Source: Deltaproteobacteria bacterium
GTDB taxonomy: Bacteria; Myxococcota_A; UBA9042
Length of the DNA stretch: 64,000 nt
Assembly: GCA_020632665.1 (NCBI GenBank)
Contig: JACKFC010000014.1
Span: forward strand, 1-64,000
Direction of reading: 5' to 3'
Shown: positions 52,994-62,530 of the stretch, piece by piece
How positions within the stretch are numbered: position 1 is the first letter of the stretch
Layout: each line of letters starts with the position of its first letter
The notes under the pieces: generated by a model
What the model was told of the DNA's origin: nothing
What the model saw: the letters and a program-made list of their open reading frames with translations, nothing else
The model's database searches: none
Program-made: the position numbers and the translations under genes

Positions 52994-53022
52994 CTTGACC
53001 GTTCGCGGTCCCGTCCTTTGTT
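52994..53022 (+). promoter_or_regulatory. Candidate heat-shock promoter of hslVU
   Basis: CTTGAC, 13 bases, then GTCCTTTGTT. This matches the htpG element at every position of both boxes except one pyrimidine swap, with the same spacer length and the same 48-base distance to the start codon (ATG 53071). It lies in the gap between divergent gcvP and hslV. Confidence 0.5.
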
Positions 53023-53070
53023 GCCGCTCGGACGCCGGCGCCCGTGCCTGCGGCCCGCAGAGGAGCAGAG

Positions 53071-53660
53071 ATGTACGCAGAACAGGGGCGCGGCCCGACC
53101 ATGCACGCCACCACGATCCTTGCCGTGCGGCGCGGCAGCTCCGTCACGCTGGCGGGCGACGGTCAGGTCACGCTCGGCGACGCCGTGGTCAAAGGCACGG
53201 CGCGCAAGATTCGCCGCCTGCACGACGGCCGGGTCGTCGCCGGATTCGCCGGCTCGACCGCGGACGCCTTCACCCTCTTCGAGCGCTTCGAGGCGCGGCT
53301 CAAGGCCCACGGCCAGCTGCGCCGCGCCGCGGTCGAGTTGGCCCGGGAATGGCGCACCGAGCGGGCGCTGCGACGGCTCGAGGCGATGCTGCTCGTCGCC
53401 GACACGGAAGAGACGCTGCTGATTTCCGGCTCCGGTGACGTGCTCGAGCCTGATCCGGTCCGCAATCACGCGGGCGAGCTGGCGGGGGGCGTCGCGGCGA
53501 TCGGTTCCGGCGGTCGCTACGCTGAGGCAGCTGCGCGGGCCCTGGTCGCCCACAGCACGCTCGATGTCGAGGCGATCGCCCGCGAGGCGATGGGCATCGC
53601 CGCCGATATCTGCATCTACACCAACCGGAACATCGTGGTCGAAAGCCTGACGGAGACAAC

Positions 53661-53664
<4 letters not shown>
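53071..53664 (+). CDS. hslV: ATP-dependent protease subunit HslV
   Basis: A 197-residue proteasome-like peptidase. The mature N-terminal Thr nucleophile is in TTILAVRRGSSVTLAGDGQ. GSTADAFTLFERFE, AVELAREWRTERALR and AIGSGGRYAEAAARAL are the family blocks. An insert of about eight residues (PVRNHAGELAGG) precedes AIGSGG relative to E. coli. ATG 53071 has GAGGAG six bases upstream and gives a 13-residue lead before TT; ATG 53101 would give the three-residue lead MHA, closer to the short propeptides of related bacteria. It pairs with hslU by an ATGA overlap. Confidence 0.9.
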
Positions 53665-54986
<1,322 letters not shown>

Positions 54987-54994
54987 CCTCGACG

Positions 54995-55522
54995 CTAGCG
55001 CTCGAGCAGCCGCGGCATCAGCTCGATCAGGTTGCAGGGGCGGGTCCGCGCATCGAGTTGGTGGACCAGGATCTCATCCCAGCCGTCGCGGCAGGCCGAG
55101 GTCGAGCCGGGCAGGGCGAAGAGGAACGTGGCGCTGGCGAGGCCGCCGAGCGCGCGACTCTGGATCGTCGACGTGCCGATCTTGGCGAAGCTGAGCCAGC
55201 GAAAGAGCTCGCCGAAGCCGGGGATCTCCTTCTCGATCACCGCGGCGAACGCCTCCGGCGTGCTGTCGCGGCCAGTGAGTCCGGTGCCGCCGGTGCAAAT
55301 GACCACGTCGACAGCATGATCGGCGACCCAGGCGCGGAGCTGGGCCTCGATCTCGGCGCGGTCGTCGCGGAGCAGCACGCGCGCGGCGAGGTGATGACCG
55401 GCGTCCGTGACGCGCTGCTGCAGCAGGTCGCCCGAGCGGTCCTCGGCCAGGCTACGGGTGTCGCTGACGGTGAGCAGCGCGATGCGGACAGGGACGAAGG
55501 TGCGTTCGGCGGCGTGCGGCAT
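54995..55522 (-). CDS. moaB: MoaB/Mog-type molybdopterin adenylyltransferase
   Basis: A 175-residue MoCF-fold protein. It has IALLTVSDTRS near 14-24, VVICTGGTGLTGRDSTPEA near 77-95 (the molybdopterin-binding loop), and FALPGSTSACRDGWDEIL near 138-155. The enzyme adenylates molybdopterin before molybdate insertion. The MPHAAERT start at 55522 has GAGG close upstream; an open frame to 55594 adds 24 atypical codons. No other moa/moe gene is nearby. It is convergent with hslU, with an eight-base gap. Confidence 0.83.
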   Translation of the reverse strand: MPHAAERTFVPVRIALLTVSDTRSLAEDRSGDLLQQRVTDAGHHLAARVLLRDDRAEIEAQLRAWVADHAVDVVICTGGTGLTGRDSTPEAFAAVIEKEIPGFGELFRWLSFAKIGTSTIQSRALGGLASATFLFALPGSTSACRDGWDEILVHQLDARTRPCNLIELMPRLLER

Positions 55523-55622
55523 GTGCGCCTCGTGACGTGCGCCGGGGAGCGGCGTGCGGCCGCGGGCGTGCCACGGTGGGCCCCGACTGGTCAAGGGCGA
55601 GGCGCTGGTTCAAGCTCCGCCC

Positions 55623-56909
55623 ATGCAGGGAGTTCGTCGCAGCTTCTGGAAGTCGTTCGGGCCGGGATTGCTCTTCGCCGGTGCCGCCGTCGGCGTCAGT
55701 CACCAGGTGCAGAGTACCCGCGCCGGCGCAGGCTACGGATTGGGCCTGATCGGCGTCGTGTTGCTGGCCAATCTTCTGAAATATCCGGCGTTCCGCTTCG
55801 GATCGCACTACGCAGCGGCGACCGGGACGTCCCTGCTCGAAGGCTACCGGCGGCAGGGCAAGCTGGTCCTCGGGCTCTACGCGCTGCTGACGCTCGGCAC
55901 CATGTTCACCGTCACGGCTGCGGTGACGGTGGTCACCGCCGGCTTGCTGGGTCTGCTTCTGGGCGTGCAGGGCCATCCGATCGCCCTCTCGGCGGTCCTG
56001 CTCGCGGCATGCGGCGGGCTGCTCGCCGTCGGCCGCTTCGCTTGGCTCGATCGGGTGATCAAGGTCGTCGTCGCCGTGCTCACGGTCTCGACCGTGGCAG
56101 CGGCAGCCCTCGCGTTGCCCAGGATCGACTTTGCCCAGGCCTCGTTTTGGCCCGATCTCGCGCAGTGGACGCGGGCCGACTTCGCTTTCGCCGCGGCGCT
56201 GGTCGGCTGGATGCCCTCCGCGGTCGATATCGCCGTCTGGCAATCGCTCTGGACCCTGGCCAAGCGGGACGCGACGGGCGGCAGCAAGAGCGCGGCGATG
56301 GACGTCCGGGCGGTCCTGCTGGACTTCGATATCGGCTACATCGGCACGGCGCTGTTGGCTGTCTGCTTCGTGCTGCTCGGCGCCGCGGTGATGTTCGGCA
56401 AGGGCGTCGCGCCGGCAGCCTCGGCCGGCGGCTTCGCAGCGCAGATCGTCTCGCTCTACGCCGGCACACTCGGCGCGTGGTCGGCACCGCTGATCGGCGG
56501 CGCTGCGTTCGCCGTGATGCTCTCGACCACGCTGACGGTCGTCGACGGCTTCCCACGGGCGATCGCCGTCCTGGTGCAGCGCTTCGGCCGCGCCGAGCAG
56601 GCGGGTGAACTGGACCTCGAGCAGGGCGAAGGGCGGCGGGCCTATTGGAGCGCGTTGGTCGTCTTGGCGATCGGCAGCCTTTTCGTCCTCGCGCTCTTGC
56701 TGAAGACGTTGGCGGCGCTGGTCGACCTCGCGACGACGCTCTCCTTCCTCTCTGCCCCGGTGTTGGCGTGGCTCAACCACCGCGCCGCGACGGCCGTCGA
56801 AGTGCCCCCTGCGCTACGCCCCGGCCGCGCGATGCGCCTGCTCTCGTGGCTGGGTATCCTCTTTCTCGGCGCGTTCGCGCTCGCCTATTTGTGGATGCGC
56901 AGCACCTAG
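55623..56909 (+). CDS. Nramp-family-like transporter lacking the DPGN motif
   Basis: A 428-residue membrane protein with about 11 helices. The first helix is GPGLLFAGAAVGVSHQVQ, where metal-transporting Nramps have a DPGN motif; here the position reads GVSH. In helix 6 the usual MPH is WMPSAVD. The overall topology and the GPGLLFA start place it in the APC-fold Nramp group, and similar GVSH variants occur in other bacteria as far as I recall. Substrate specificity may therefore differ from Mn/Fe. ATG 55623 is preferred to 55554 on alignment grounds, but no ribosome site is clear. Confidence 0.75.
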   Translation: MQGVRRSFWKSFGPGLLFAGAAVGVSHQVQSTRAGAGYGLGLIGVVLLANLLKYPAFRFGSHYAAATGTSLLEGYRRQGKLVLGLYALLTLGTMFTVTAAVTVVTAGLLGLLLGVQGHPIALSAVLLAACGGLLAVGRFAWLDRVIKVVVAVLTVSTVAAAALALPRIDFAQASFWPDLAQWTRADFAFAAALVGWMPSAVDIAVWQSLWTLAKRDATGGSKSAAMDVRAVLLDFDIGYIGTALLAVCFVLLGAAVMFGKGVAPAASAGGFAAQIVSLYAGTLGAWSAPLIGGAAFAVMLSTTLTVVDGFPRAIAVLVQRFGRAEQAGELDLEQGEGRRAYWSALVVLAIGSLFVLALLLKTLAALVDLATTLSFLSAPVLAWLNHRAATAVEVPPALRPGRAMRLLSWLGILFLGAFALAYLWMRST

Positions 56910-56944
56910 CGCGCACCGTTCCCGTTCCCGTTCTCGGAGATTCC

Positions 56945-59113
56945 ATGCGTCTTGCTGCTCTCGTCGGTCGTGCTGCGCTGCAGCCATCACCGCGTGTTTC
57001 GCTCTTGGCCTCGCTCTGCGCACCGCTGGTCGCGCTCGGCGGCTGCAAATCGCCGGCTCCACCCGCCGCCGCACCGCCACCAGCGCCGCCCGCCGCTGCC
57101 GTCGCGCAGCCGGTGCCGCTCGCGGCGACGGCCACGTCGGCCAGCGCCGGCCCGCGTGCCGGGCGTCCGACGCCGGACGTCGCGATCGGGCTGCGCCGGG
57201 AGGTCTTCAACCGCAAGATCGCCGCGCTCGCCGAGCCGCTGTTCTGGCGGGCCGACGACGACGGCGACGGCAACCTCGACACCGACGAGTTGGTCGTCCT
57301 GACCGGGCCCGGCAAGCCGCGCCGCGACGATTGGTTCCGCCGCGGCCGCTTCGCTCCGGCGTTCGACGTCACGCTCCGCCGCGTGCAGCGCTTCGCCCGC
57401 GACGGGCTGCCGAGCGAGGGCCTCGACGTGAAGGAGAGCGAGCGTCGGCAAGCCGTTCTGCGCGAGCTCGAACAGGGCCAACCGACCTTGGTCTATAGCG
57501 ATTTTCGTCGCGCCCCGGCACACGAGCGCAAGCTCGCCGAGCGGATGCTGCGGGTCAGCCGTCATGTCGAGTCGCTCTACGCCCGGCAGCGCGGCGTCTT
57601 CGCGCAGGAGCGGACCATCGACCGTGCCGATCTGGTCTCGCGGGCGCTGTTCTGGCGCAACCAAGGGCCATGGTGCGAGGCGCCGGGTACGGAGTCCGAC
57701 CCGAACTGCAATGCGCTGCCAAGCCGGCCGCCACGTCGCTCCGGCCTCTACCCTGCGCCGCTGCAGGCCGAGCCTCGCTTCTGTGACCAGATCGCCGCCC
57801 GCAAGGACGCCGATGCGCTCCTCGCGCCGTTCGTGACCCTGGTTGCCGACGCCAAGGGCAACCTGCGCGCGGTGCCGTACCACGAGGCGTGGCCGGACGA
57901 GCACGAGGCCATCGCGCGCGAGCTGGACGCCGCTGCGCAGGAGCTACCCAGCCAAGAGGCCGCGCTCGGGGCCTATCTGGCTGCGGCGGCGAAGGCCTTC
58001 CGCACCGGTGATTGGTTCGCGGCGGACGCCGCGTGGGCGGCGATGAACGGCGAGAATTCGGCCTTCTATCTCCGCGTTGGTCCCGATGAGACCTATTTCG
58101 AGCCGTGTAGTCGCAAGGCCGGCTACCACATGAGCTTCGCCCGCATCGACAGGTCCGGGTTGTTCTGGAAGCGCAAGCTCGCGCCGCTGCGTGAGGCGCT
58201 CGAGGCCGAGGTCGCCCGCCTCGCCGGCGCGCCGTATGCCGCGCGCGACGTCGCGTTTCACCTGCCGGAATTCATCGCGATCATCCTCAACGCGGGCGAC
58301 AGCCGCAGCGCGTTGGGGGCGACTGTCGGCCAGAGCCTGCCGAATTTCGGCCCGGTCGCCGCCGAGAGCCGGGGGCGGACCGTCGCCATGGCCAACCTCT
58401 ACCGTGATCCGGATAGCCTGGTCCGTCGTCGCGCTCAGGCAGAGTCGCTGCTCTGTGCGCCCGACGTCGCGCTGCCGGGCGACGACGAGGCCGGCGCCGC
58501 GCTGCTCGGCACGGTGCTGCACGAGGCGGCGCACAACCTCGGCCCGAACGGCTCGTACAAGGTCAAGGGACCCGGTCGCAACGTCGCCGAGGGTGACGAC
58601 GTCCTCTTCGGTGGGCCGCTCTCCTCGACGCTCGAGGAGCTGAAGGCGCAGACGCTCGCGCTGCACCTCAACGCATGGCTGCAGGGCCGGGGGACCATCG
58701 ACGGCAAGCTCGGCGCACGCGCCTTTGGCCACGATATCGTCTGGCTCTTCGGCCAAATCGCGCAGGGGATGCGAACCCCAGAGGGCAAGCCGAAGCCCTA
58801 TCCGCAGCTCGCCTCGGTGCAGCTCGGACGGCTGATCGCCGGTGGCGCGATGCAGTGGAAGGCCGATGCGACCGCCGCCAATGGGACGGACAAGGGCTGC
58901 TTCGAGGTCGACCTGACGAAGCTGCCGGCCGCCGCCGAAGGGCTGGCGAAAGACGTGCTCGGCGTGAAGGCGAAGGGCGATCGCGCCGCCGCCGAGCGCC
59001 TGGTCGGGCCGTGGACGCAGGACAAGGGCGCCCACGCCACCTTGCGCGAGACCATCCGTGAGCGCTGGCTCCGCGCGCCACGGGCCAGCTTCGTCTATGC
59101 CATCGAGCTATGA
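56945..59113 (+). CDS. M49 (DPP III)-like metallopeptidase lipoprotein with EF-hand loop
   Basis: A 722-residue exported protein. The signal peptide ends LVALGGCKS, followed by a Pro/Ala linker. A perfect EF-hand-type loop DDDGDGNLDTDE is near 104-115. The metallopeptidase signature is LHEAAHNLGP near 524-533 with EELKAQ near 565, matching the zinc ligands HExxH and EExxAE of dipeptidyl peptidase III. Classic DPP III has HExxGH, but the pentapeptide form is known in Caldithrix. GGAGA precedes ATG 56945. It overlaps the convergent phosphatase-like gene by six bases. Peptide substrates in the periplasm or at the surface are inferred. Confidence 0.72.
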   Translation: MRLAALVGRAALQPSPRVSLLASLCAPLVALGGCKSPAPPAAAPPPAPPAAAVAQPVPLAATATSASAGPRAGRPTPDVAIGLRREVFNRKIAALAEPLFWRADDDGDGNLDTDELVVLTGPGKPRRDDWFRRGRFAPAFDVTLRRVQRFARDGLPSEGLDVKESERRQAVLRELEQGQPTLVYSDFRRAPAHERKLAERMLRVSRHVESLYARQRGVFAQERTIDRADLVSRALFWRNQGPWCEAPGTESDPNCNALPSRPPRRSGLYPAPLQAEPRFCDQIAARKDADALLAPFVTLVADAKGNLRAVPYHEAWPDEHEAIARELDAAAQELPSQEAALGAYLAAAAKAFRTGDWFAADAAWAAMNGENSAFYLRVGPDETYFEPCSRKAGYHMSFARIDRSGLFWKRKLAPLREALEAEVARLAGAPYAARDVAFHLPEFIAIILNAGDSRSALGATVGQSLPNFGPVAAESRGRTVAMANLYRDPDSLVRRRAQAESLLCAPDVALPGDDEAGAALLGTVLHEAAHNLGPNGSYKVKGPGRNVAEGDDVLFGGPLSSTLEELKAQTLALHLNAWLQGRGTIDGKLGARAFGHDIVWLFGQIAQGMRTPEGKPKPYPQLASVQLGRLIAGGAMQWKADATAANGTDKGCFEVDLTKLPAAAEGLAKDVLGVKAKGDRAAAERLVGPWTQDKGAHATLRETIRERWLRAPRASFVYAIEL

Positions 59114-60088
59114 ACGGGGCTTGGTCCCGAGCAGGCTGCAGTCGAAGTCGCGGATGAAGGCGATATTCTGGGCTTCGAAGCCGCCTGGGTCCTGCGCGCT
59201 GCGCCAGCCGACGTGGGCCTTGTAGCGCGCGGAGATCGCCGGCATCGACTCGCCACCGAGGCAGCGCTCGACGACGCCCATCACCATCCCGGTGCGGTGC
59301 ATGCCGCCGCCACAGTGAATCTGGACGTGGCCGCGCGGCGCGGTGCCGGCGGGGCGTAGGATCTGGTCGCGGATGATCGCGGCGACGGCCAGCATCGCCT
59401 CGCGGTCTGCGCCGCCTTCCCGGGCATGCTCACGCCAGTTTGCGGCGCGAGCATCGTCGCGGGCATTGGCGTAGGTGCCGCCGGCGGCGGTGACGGCGCG
59501 CCGCTCTTCGTCCTCGAGGTCTTGCGTCGTCATCGGCCCGGCGTAGAGGTTGACGATATGGCGCACGCCAGCGGACGCGAGCAGGGCGTGGACGCACGAG
59601 CCCTGTGCGCCGGGGTTCGGCGTGAAGGCCGAGCGGTAGATCCGCAGCGGCTGGCCGTCGGCCGTCGTGCGGCCCGGCACGACGAAGACGCCGACGTTGT
59701 GCAGCCGCGCGCCGATGAGCAGGTTGCGCACCACAGACCAGAACACGCGCTTGCGGACGACGTCGATGGCGTCGCCTCGTCGGGCAGCGGGGACCTCGAC
59801 GCCGGCGCCGGGTAGCGCGTCGATGATCTCGGTGGCCGCGGCACGGGCCGCAGCCGAGAGCGCCGGGTGCCAAGCATTGTCGCTCGAGCAGGCCGCAGCG
59901 ACCGCGGGCGGAAGCTGCGCGCGCTCTCGCTGCAATGCAGAGGCGACTTCGGCGTCTCCCGTCTCGTCGGCGATGTGTGGCGGCTGGGATGGCGATCGCA
60001 CCGGCGTCGCTTGCTGCGGCGCGGCACAGCCGAGGGCGACGGCCAATGCGGCGATCGAAGTGGGGGGCAGCGCGCCGAAGCGCCTCAT
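59108..60088 (-). CDS. Exported protein-tyrosine/dual-specificity phosphatase-like lipoprotein
   Basis: A 326-residue protein with a signal ending AVALGCAAP, probably lipidated at Cys21. The phosphatase loop VQIHCGGGMHRTGMVMG near 254-270 fits HCx5R(S/T)G with Cys258 as nucleophile. A general-acid Asp may lie in the GPMTTQDLED region near 184-193. The fold resembles PTP/DSP enzymes that act on phosphotyrosine, phosphoinositides or other phosphates. Export as a lipoprotein is unusual. The ATG overlaps the stop of the PilZ gene upstream (ATGA), so the two are translated together. Confidence 0.75.
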   Translation of the reverse strand: MRRFGALPPTSIAALAVALGCAAPQQATPVRSPSQPPHIADETGDAEVASALQRERAQLPPAVAAACSSDNAWHPALSAAARAAATEIIDALPGAGVEVPAARRGDAIDVVRKRVFWSVVRNLLIGARLHNVGVFVVPGRTTADGQPLRIYRSAFTPNPGAQGSCVHALLASAGVRHIVNLYAGPMTTQDLEDEERRAVTAAGGTYANARDDARAANWREHAREGGADREAMLAVAAIIRDQILRPAGTAPRGHVQIHCGGGMHRTGMVMGVVERCLGGESMPAISARYKAHVGWRSAQDPGGFEAQNIAFIRDFDCSLLGTKPRS

Positions 60089-61917
60089 GTGTCGGACTCT
60101 TCATGGAGCTGCCGGCTCGAGCGAATGAAGGCGTAGGCTTTCGGCGTATCGCCGCTCAGCGCATAGGCCAGCGCGATCGCGTCGTGGATCGCGGGCAGGT
60201 CGGGCGCGACCATCAACGCCCGTTGGAACGCCTCGACCGCGTCGACCGGATTCTCGGATTCGGCAAGCAGCGTCCAGCCGTACGCCATCCATGCCGCGCT
60301 GGACTCGGGCTCGTCCTCGGCAGCCTGACGCAGGTCATCGATCGCGGCCTCGGCCATCGCCGTCGGCGCGCGGACCTCCGGATGGCCAGTGTTGACGAAG
60401 TGGACCAGGCTCGCTTTCACGTCGCCGTCGACCTCGTCGAAGCGGAGCAGGAAGCCGTTCTCTTCGCGCGTCTCGCCACGGATGACGCGGGCGACGGTGC
60501 CACTGACCAGGACCTCGGCATCCGACTCCGGGTGGACGACAGCAACGTCGACCGGCTGCCCGGGGGCGCATGGCACGTTCGAGCGCAAGAAGACGCTGGC
60601 AAGGCGCAGTCGACGGTCGATGAATTGCCGCAGATGCTCGACGTCTCCCGGGCGAACGGTGATGAAGAGGCCGGGGCCGTCTGGTCCCACTGTCGGGCCG
60701 TCCCCCTGCCGAGGCGCGTCCTCGCTGATTGCTGGCGCGGCGCGCTTCGGGGCCTCGTTGTGCGGCACTTCACGCTTCTCGGGCGCAGCCGCCGTTGCCG
60801 GACCGCGCACCGCGTCGCTGCGGACCGCTGCGCGCTGCGGCGGAGCTGGGCGGGAGAGCCGTGGCTTGCTCGGAGGGTCGAGTCGGGACCGTTCTGCGGG
60901 CGCGGGCGCGGGCGCGGGCTCGGCCCTTCTGGCGTGGGTCGCCACAGTCGGGATTGGGTCGGATTCGGCCAAGGTCGCTCGGCTGTCGAAGAGTTGCTCG
61001 CGCTCAGCCAGGCCCCGGTTCGACGCCACCGCGGCGCTGCGTCCACTGATCGCGCTCGGCGCCGGTGGAAGCGGTCGCGGCGGCGACGACCGCGGCGCGG
61101 GCCTGTCGTCCTCGCTCGGCGTCGGGTTGGACCACGGCGCGAAGTCGTCATCGGGGATCGGCGGAGGCGTGCTCGTGACGTCGCCGAGGTCGTCGAAGAG
61201 CGAAGCTGGGGGGGCGTTGCCCGAGGAGCGCCGCACGTGGATCTCGACGCCTTGCGCTGGCAGCGGCGAATCGGCCGCTGCTTCGGTCTCGGCCAAGACA
61301 TCGGCGACGAATCGGCTGTGCTCGTCGCGCTTGTCTGCGATGACTTTCAGCGCTTGGTTGGTGTCGCGCCCCATCTTGCCGTCCAACGCCAGGGCCGTCG
61401 GCTCGTTGACGATATTGGAAGGGCGACGCGCGGCAGGTAGCGGCGCGTCGATGGTCTCGCGAATGACGGGCAATTCCATGACCAGCAGGTCGCTCATCGT
61501 GTGGGCGTTCTTCGAATCTTCGAGCACGATCGAGGGCGGCGTCGAACTCGAGCCGTCCACTCCGGGGACCACCGTTGCTGCGCTCGAGGGTCGACGGCTC
61601 TGTTCCAAGACGAAGCGGTCCCATTCGTCCTCTGCCTCTTTCGACATCACGAAGAATTCGATGCCCATGCCTCCGAGGCCGTCCGTCTCTTCGCGGACGA
61701 CACGCCGGACGTGGCCCATCGCGTCGAGCTCCTTGCCGCTCGGCATGCTGATGCGAAGCTGCGCGATGCGTCGTTCGTCGAGTGGTTCGTCGGTGCGAAG
61801 GAAGACGCCGCGCCGAGAAACGTCCACGGTCGACATCTCTGTCCAACCGCTCGGCGTTCGAACACGGACGCGCAGCGCGATCGGGTGACGCGTGAAGAAG
61901 CGCTTCTTGACCGACAT
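60085..61917 (-). CDS. PilZ-PilZ-TPR protein with long disordered linker
   Basis: A 610-residue cytoplasmic protein. The N-terminal PilZ domain (residues 5-110) has RFFTRHPI and the DVSRRGVFLRT block, together resembling the RxxxR and (D/N)xSxxG elements of c-di-GMP binding. Residues about 130-390 are Pro/Ser/Ala-rich and probably disordered. A second PilZ-like domain spans about 395-500 (LRLASVFLRSNVPCAPG, GTVARVIRGETREENGF). It lacks the RxxxR motif and may not bind nucleotide. Residues 525-600 look like TPR helices (AWMAYGWTLLAES). ATG 61917 has GGAGGG about 12 bases upstream. The role may be a scaffold responding to c-di-GMP. Confidence 0.75.
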   Translation of the reverse strand: MSVKKRFFTRHPIALRVRVRTPSGWTEMSTVDVSRRGVFLRTDEPLDERRIAQLRISMPSGKELDAMGHVRRVVREETDGLGGMGIEFFVMSKEAEDEWDRFVLEQSRRPSSAATVVPGVDGSSSTPPSIVLEDSKNAHTMSDLLVMELPVIRETIDAPLPAARRPSNIVNEPTALALDGKMGRDTNQALKVIADKRDEHSRFVADVLAETEAAADSPLPAQGVEIHVRRSSGNAPPASLFDDLGDVTSTPPPIPDDDFAPWSNPTPSEDDRPAPRSSPPRPLPPAPSAISGRSAAVASNRGLAEREQLFDSRATLAESDPIPTVATHARRAEPAPAPAPAERSRLDPPSKPRLSRPAPPQRAAVRSDAVRGPATAAAPEKREVPHNEAPKRAAPAISEDAPRQGDGPTVGPDGPGLFITVRPGDVEHLRQFIDRRLRLASVFLRSNVPCAPGQPVDVAVVHPESDAEVLVSGTVARVIRGETREENGFLLRFDEVDGDVKASLVHFVNTGHPEVRAPTAMAEAAIDDLRQAAEDEPESSAAWMAYGWTLLAESENPVDAVEAFQRALMVAPDLPAIHDAIALAYALSGDTPKAYAFIRSSRQLHEESDT

Positions 61918-62083
61918 ACTGGCGCCCCCCTCCGCGGCTTTCGCGCTGGCAGCCTAGCCCCGAGCGGGTAGGCTCGACAAGTCACCGGATGGCGCGACAA
62001 GGGCGGGACGACGTGCTAGCTTGCCGCCGCAACGCTCGCCGGGTTGAGCGGCCCACGAGGGCCGACCCGTACAAGGAGACGAG

Positions 62084-62530
62084 ATGCTGATTCGGGACAT
62101 CATGAGCCTCAACGCGACACGGATCGGCGTCGGCTCGGACATGCAGCGCGCTGCGGAGATCGTGAGCCTCACCGGTGCCAGCGATCTGATGGTCGTCGAC
62201 GACGCCAACCACTTCGTCGGAGTGCTCTCCGAAGGTGATCTGATCCGGGCCACGCTGCCGCGTTTCGACGAGATCATGACCAATTCGGGATCGCTCAACG
62301 AGGCACTCGAGATCTTCGTCGACAAGGGCAAGACGCTCGCGCGCCAGTCGATCGACGACTTGATCATCCACAGCCCGGTGGTGATGCGTCCCGACGACAA
62401 GATCCTCAAGGCCGCTTCGATCATGATCTCGAAGCAGATCCGCCGTCTCCCGGTGGTCGATGTGAATGGCAAGCTGGTCGGCACCGTGTCGCGTGCCGAC
62501 GTCTGCCGCGCGGTGCTCTCAGGCGCCTAG
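62084..62530 (+). CDS. Two-CBS-domain protein
   Basis: A 148-residue protein that is essentially one Bateman module. CBS1 is near 5-60 (IMSLNATRIG, DLMVVDDANHFVGVLSEGDLI) and CBS2 near 92-147 (SPVVMRPDDKILKAASIM, RLPVVDVNGKLVGTVSRAD). Such modules bind adenine nucleotides and regulate a partner. No fused effector domain is present. AAGGAG lies five bases before ATG 62084. It overlaps the convergent sufS end by 12 bases. The partner is unknown. Confidence 0.86.
   Translation: MLIRDIMSLNATRIGVGSDMQRAAEIVSLTGASDLMVVDDANHFVGVLSEGDLIRATLPRFDEIMTNSGSLNEALEIFVDKGKTLARQSIDDLIIHSPVVMRPDDKILKAASIMISKQIRRLPVVDVNGKLVGTVSRADVCRAVLSGA

Noticed and set aside
61918..62083. Searched for a CTTGAC-type heat-shock element before the CBS gene
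   Set aside because: No CTTGAC plus CTTTGTT pair is present; CTTGAC elsewhere in the window occurs only inside coding regions without the second box.
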